Assembly (NCBI RefSeq): GCF_038433135.1
Contig: NZ_JBCDMV010000013.1
Span: 62,001 to 126,000 of the forward strand
DNA: 64,000 nt
Source of the DNA: Luteococcus sp038433135
GTDB lineage: Bacteria; Actinomycetota; Actinomycetes; Propionibacteriales; Propionibacteriaceae
Reading direction: 5' to 3'
The notes under the pieces are model-generated. The model was given only the letters and a program-made list of their open reading frames with translations. It was not told the origin of the DNA and did not search any database. Shown here piece by piece: positions 62,365 to 64,000 of this stretch (within the stretch, counting starts at the first letter, position 1; every line of letters starts with the position of its first letter). The position numbers and the translations under genes are program-made.

Positions 62365-63268
62365 GAACCTCTCCCTTCTCCGCCGCCTTCATCAGCTGGG
62401 CGCGACGCCGGGCGCGCCAGCGTCGCATGATCGCCATCCGGGGCAGCAGCAGCGCGGCGATCACCAGCAGCGCGGAGATCAGCTTCATGTCGTTGGGGTT
62501 GAAGCCCACCTGCAGGGCCAGCTGGATCACCTCGCGGTAGACCACCGAACCCAGCAACACCGCAAAGGTGGCAAAGATGAAGCGACGGCTGGTGACCAGC
62601 GCCTGCCCGATGATCACCGACGCCAGGCCGGCGACGATCAGGCCGATGCCCATCCCGATGTCCGCAAAGCCCTGGTACTGCGCGATCAGCGCTCCCGACA
62701 GACCCACCAGACCATTGCTCAGGGAGAGCCCCAGGATCTTGGTGAAGTCGGTGGAGACGCCCTGCGCGCGGATCATCCGCTCGTTGTCGCCGGTGGCCTG
62801 CAAGGCCAGGCCCAGATCGGTGTTCAGGAACCAGTCGAGCACCAGCATCACCAGCAGCGCCATCACGCCGAAGATCCCGACCGAGACCCAGGTGCCGAAG
62901 AGCTCCTGGTCGCGCAGCCCGGAGAGCAGGGTCTCGGAGCGCAGCAGCGGCAGGTTGGCCTTGCCCATGATCCGCAGGTTGATGGAGTACAGCGCAATCT
63001 GGGTCAGGATGCCCGCCAGCAGCGGGTTGATCCGGCCCTTGGTGTGCAGCACGCCCGTGACCAGGCCCGCCAAGGTGCCGGCGACGCCGCCCAGCAGGGT
63101 GGCCAGCAGCGGCGGCTGGCCGGCGATGATGCCGGACGCCGCCACCGCAGCACCCGTCGTGAAGGAACCGTCGACGGTCAGGTCTGGGAAGTCGAGTACC
63201 CGGAAGGTGAGGTACACCCCCAGGGCCATCAGCCCGTAGATCAGGCCAAGGTCAAGGGCGGCCAACAT
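62357..63268 (-). CDS. ABC permease (BPD_transp_2 type)
   Basis: 303-residue permease with about eight helices; starts AALDLGLIYGLMALGVYLTF, then RVLDFPDLTVDGSFTTGAAV as in the TrpY-like group, ATGDNERMIRAQGV and VIIGQALVTSRRFIFATFAVLLGSV. Middle gene of the substrate-binding protein, permease, ATPase operon. ATG 63268 directly abuts the preceding stop. Confidence 0.91.
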   Translation of the reverse strand: MLAALDLGLIYGLMALGVYLTFRVLDFPDLTVDGSFTTGAAVAASGIIAGQPPLLATLLGGVAGTLAGLVTGVLHTKGRINPLLAGILTQIALYSINLRIMGKANLPLLRSETLLSGLRDQELFGTWVSVGIFGVMALLVMLVLDWFLNTDLGLALQATGDNERMIRAQGVSTDFTKILGLSLSNGLVGLSGALIAQYQGFADIGMGIGLIVAGLASVIIGQALVTSRRFIFATFAVLLGSVVYREVIQLALQVGFNPNDMKLISALLVIAALLLPRMAIMRRWRARRRAQLMKAAEKGEVRA

Positions 63269-64000
63269 CTACTTGACGACCTCCGCCTTGCCCTGCAGCT
63301 CGGCCGGGATGGTGATGCCGATCTTCTTGGCGGTGGTCTCGTTGACCATCAGCTTGGGGTCGGTCTGGGTCTCGACGGCCATGCTGGCCGGGTCGGCGCC
63401 CTCCTTGAGGATCTTCACGGCCATCTTGCCGGTCTGCTCGCCCAGCTTGGTGTAGTCGATGCCGTAGGTGATCAGCGCGCCCTTCTTCACCGAGTCACCC
63501 TCGCCCGCGACGACCGGGATCTTCTTGGATTCGGCGGTGGCCAGCACGGAGTCCAGGCCGGAGACCACGTTGTTGTCGGTGGGGAGGTACCAGGCGTCGG
63601 CGCTCAGCGACTGCGCGGCCTGCTGCAGCTCGGAGGTGTTGGTGATGGTCTTGGTCACCACCTCCAGACCCTCCTTGGCGGCGGCCTCCTTGGCGGCCTT
63701 GACCTGCACCTCCGAGTTCACCTCACCCGACGAGTACAGGATGCCGACGCTCTTGGCCGACGGCTTGATCTTCTTGATCAGGGCGATCTGCTCGGCGACG
63801 GGATTCATGTCCGAGGTGCCGGTGATGTTGCTGCCGGGCTTGTCCATGGAGCTGACCAGCTGTGCGGAGACCGGATCGGTGACCGCGGTGAACAGGATCG
63901 GGGTCTTGGTGATGGCCTGGGCGGAGGCCTGCGCCGTCGGGGTGGCAATGGCCAGCACCAGATCCAGCTTGGCGTCGTTGAACTTGGTGGCGATGCTGGT
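63269..64000 (-). CDS. ABC substrate-binding protein (PF04392 family, partial)
   Basis: C-terminal 243 residues of the binding protein; the N-terminus with its signal peptide is beyond the window. KLDLVLAIATPTAQASAQAI, TPILFTAVTDPVSAQLV, ITGTSDMNPVAEQIALIKKI and WYLPTDNNVVSGLDSVL are diagnostic of the TrpX-type binding proteins, some of which bind tryptophan. Stops (TAG) one base before the permease start. Confidence 0.9.
   Translation of the reverse strand, partial: TSIATKFNDAKLDLVLAIATPTAQASAQAITKTPILFTAVTDPVSAQLVSSMDKPGSNITGTSDMNPVAEQIALIKKIKPSAKSVGILYSSGEVNSEVQVKAAKEAAAKEGLEVVTKTITNTSELQQAAQSLSADAWYLPTDNNVVSGLDSVLATAESKKIPVVAGEGDSVKKGALITYGIDYTKLGEQTGKMAVKILKEGADPASMAVETQTDPKLMVNETTAKKIGITIPAELQGKAEVVK

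Overview
The window looks like the replication-origin neighbourhood of a high-GC Gram-positive (Actinomycetota) chromosome. The gene order cca, DUF6049, pseudokinase, sigM, trxB, trxA ... parB, parA, rsmG, jag, yidC, yidD, rnpA, rpmH, dnaA ... dnaN, gnd, recF, dciA, gyrB, gyrA, DUF3566, tRNA-Ile is the classic actinobacterial oriC layout. GC-rich codon use, frequent GTG starts, a mycothiol-type arsenate reductase and a SigR/SigH-type promoter agree. A member of the Propionibacteriales is my best guess, from overall feel rather than from any marker search. No rRNA, insertion sequence, prophage or CRISPR array was seen.

Layout. 1-2197: FHA-FHA-ABC exporter, cut by the left edge. 2419-3741: ion antiporter. 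3882-10457: tRNA CCA enzyme, then a cell-envelope cluster (DUF6049, membrane pseudokinase, SigM, small putative SigM partner); the MurJ flippase that normally belongs here is absent. 10523-14976: TetR regulator, glycerol kinase with a SorC-type regulator, and a CPBP protease gene with an in-frame TGA. 15076-18556: a divergent arsenic locus (arsR-arsC leftward; arsD-arsA and a 22-cysteine protein rightward) with no ArsB or Acr3 pump. 18985-26778: thioredoxin system behind a SigR-like promoter, OsmC, Rpf, GNAT, aminotransferase, Ddl-like ligase, SURF1, DUF3817. 26866-33411: leftward parBA-rsmG, then jag-yidC-yidD-rnpA-rpmH. 33855-41407: dnaA and dnaN separated by a TetR gene, a probable oriC and a two-gene ABC transporter. 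41578-43618: aldehyde dehydrogenase plus DUF779 behind a CRP/GlxR-type site. 43737-53169: gnd, recF, dciA, gyrB, gyrA, DUF3566, tRNA-Ile. 53185-64000: glgX, a VIT transporter, a NatAB-like exporter, a two-component system, and an ABC importer cut by the right edge.

How it fits together. DnaA, oriC, parS sites and ParAB run initiation and segregation; DnaN, RecF, DciA and gyrase complete the replication block. YidC, YidD, RnpA, RpmH and Jag serve membrane insertion and RNA processing. The thioredoxin and arsenic genes form a thiol-stress section. The arsenic section is the most unusual: reductase, metallochaperone, ATPase and a metallothionein-like protein with no efflux channel suggest sequestration, or a pump encoded elsewhere. 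Intergenic DNA carries several dispersed repeat families, including an 87-bp imperfect palindrome present twice.
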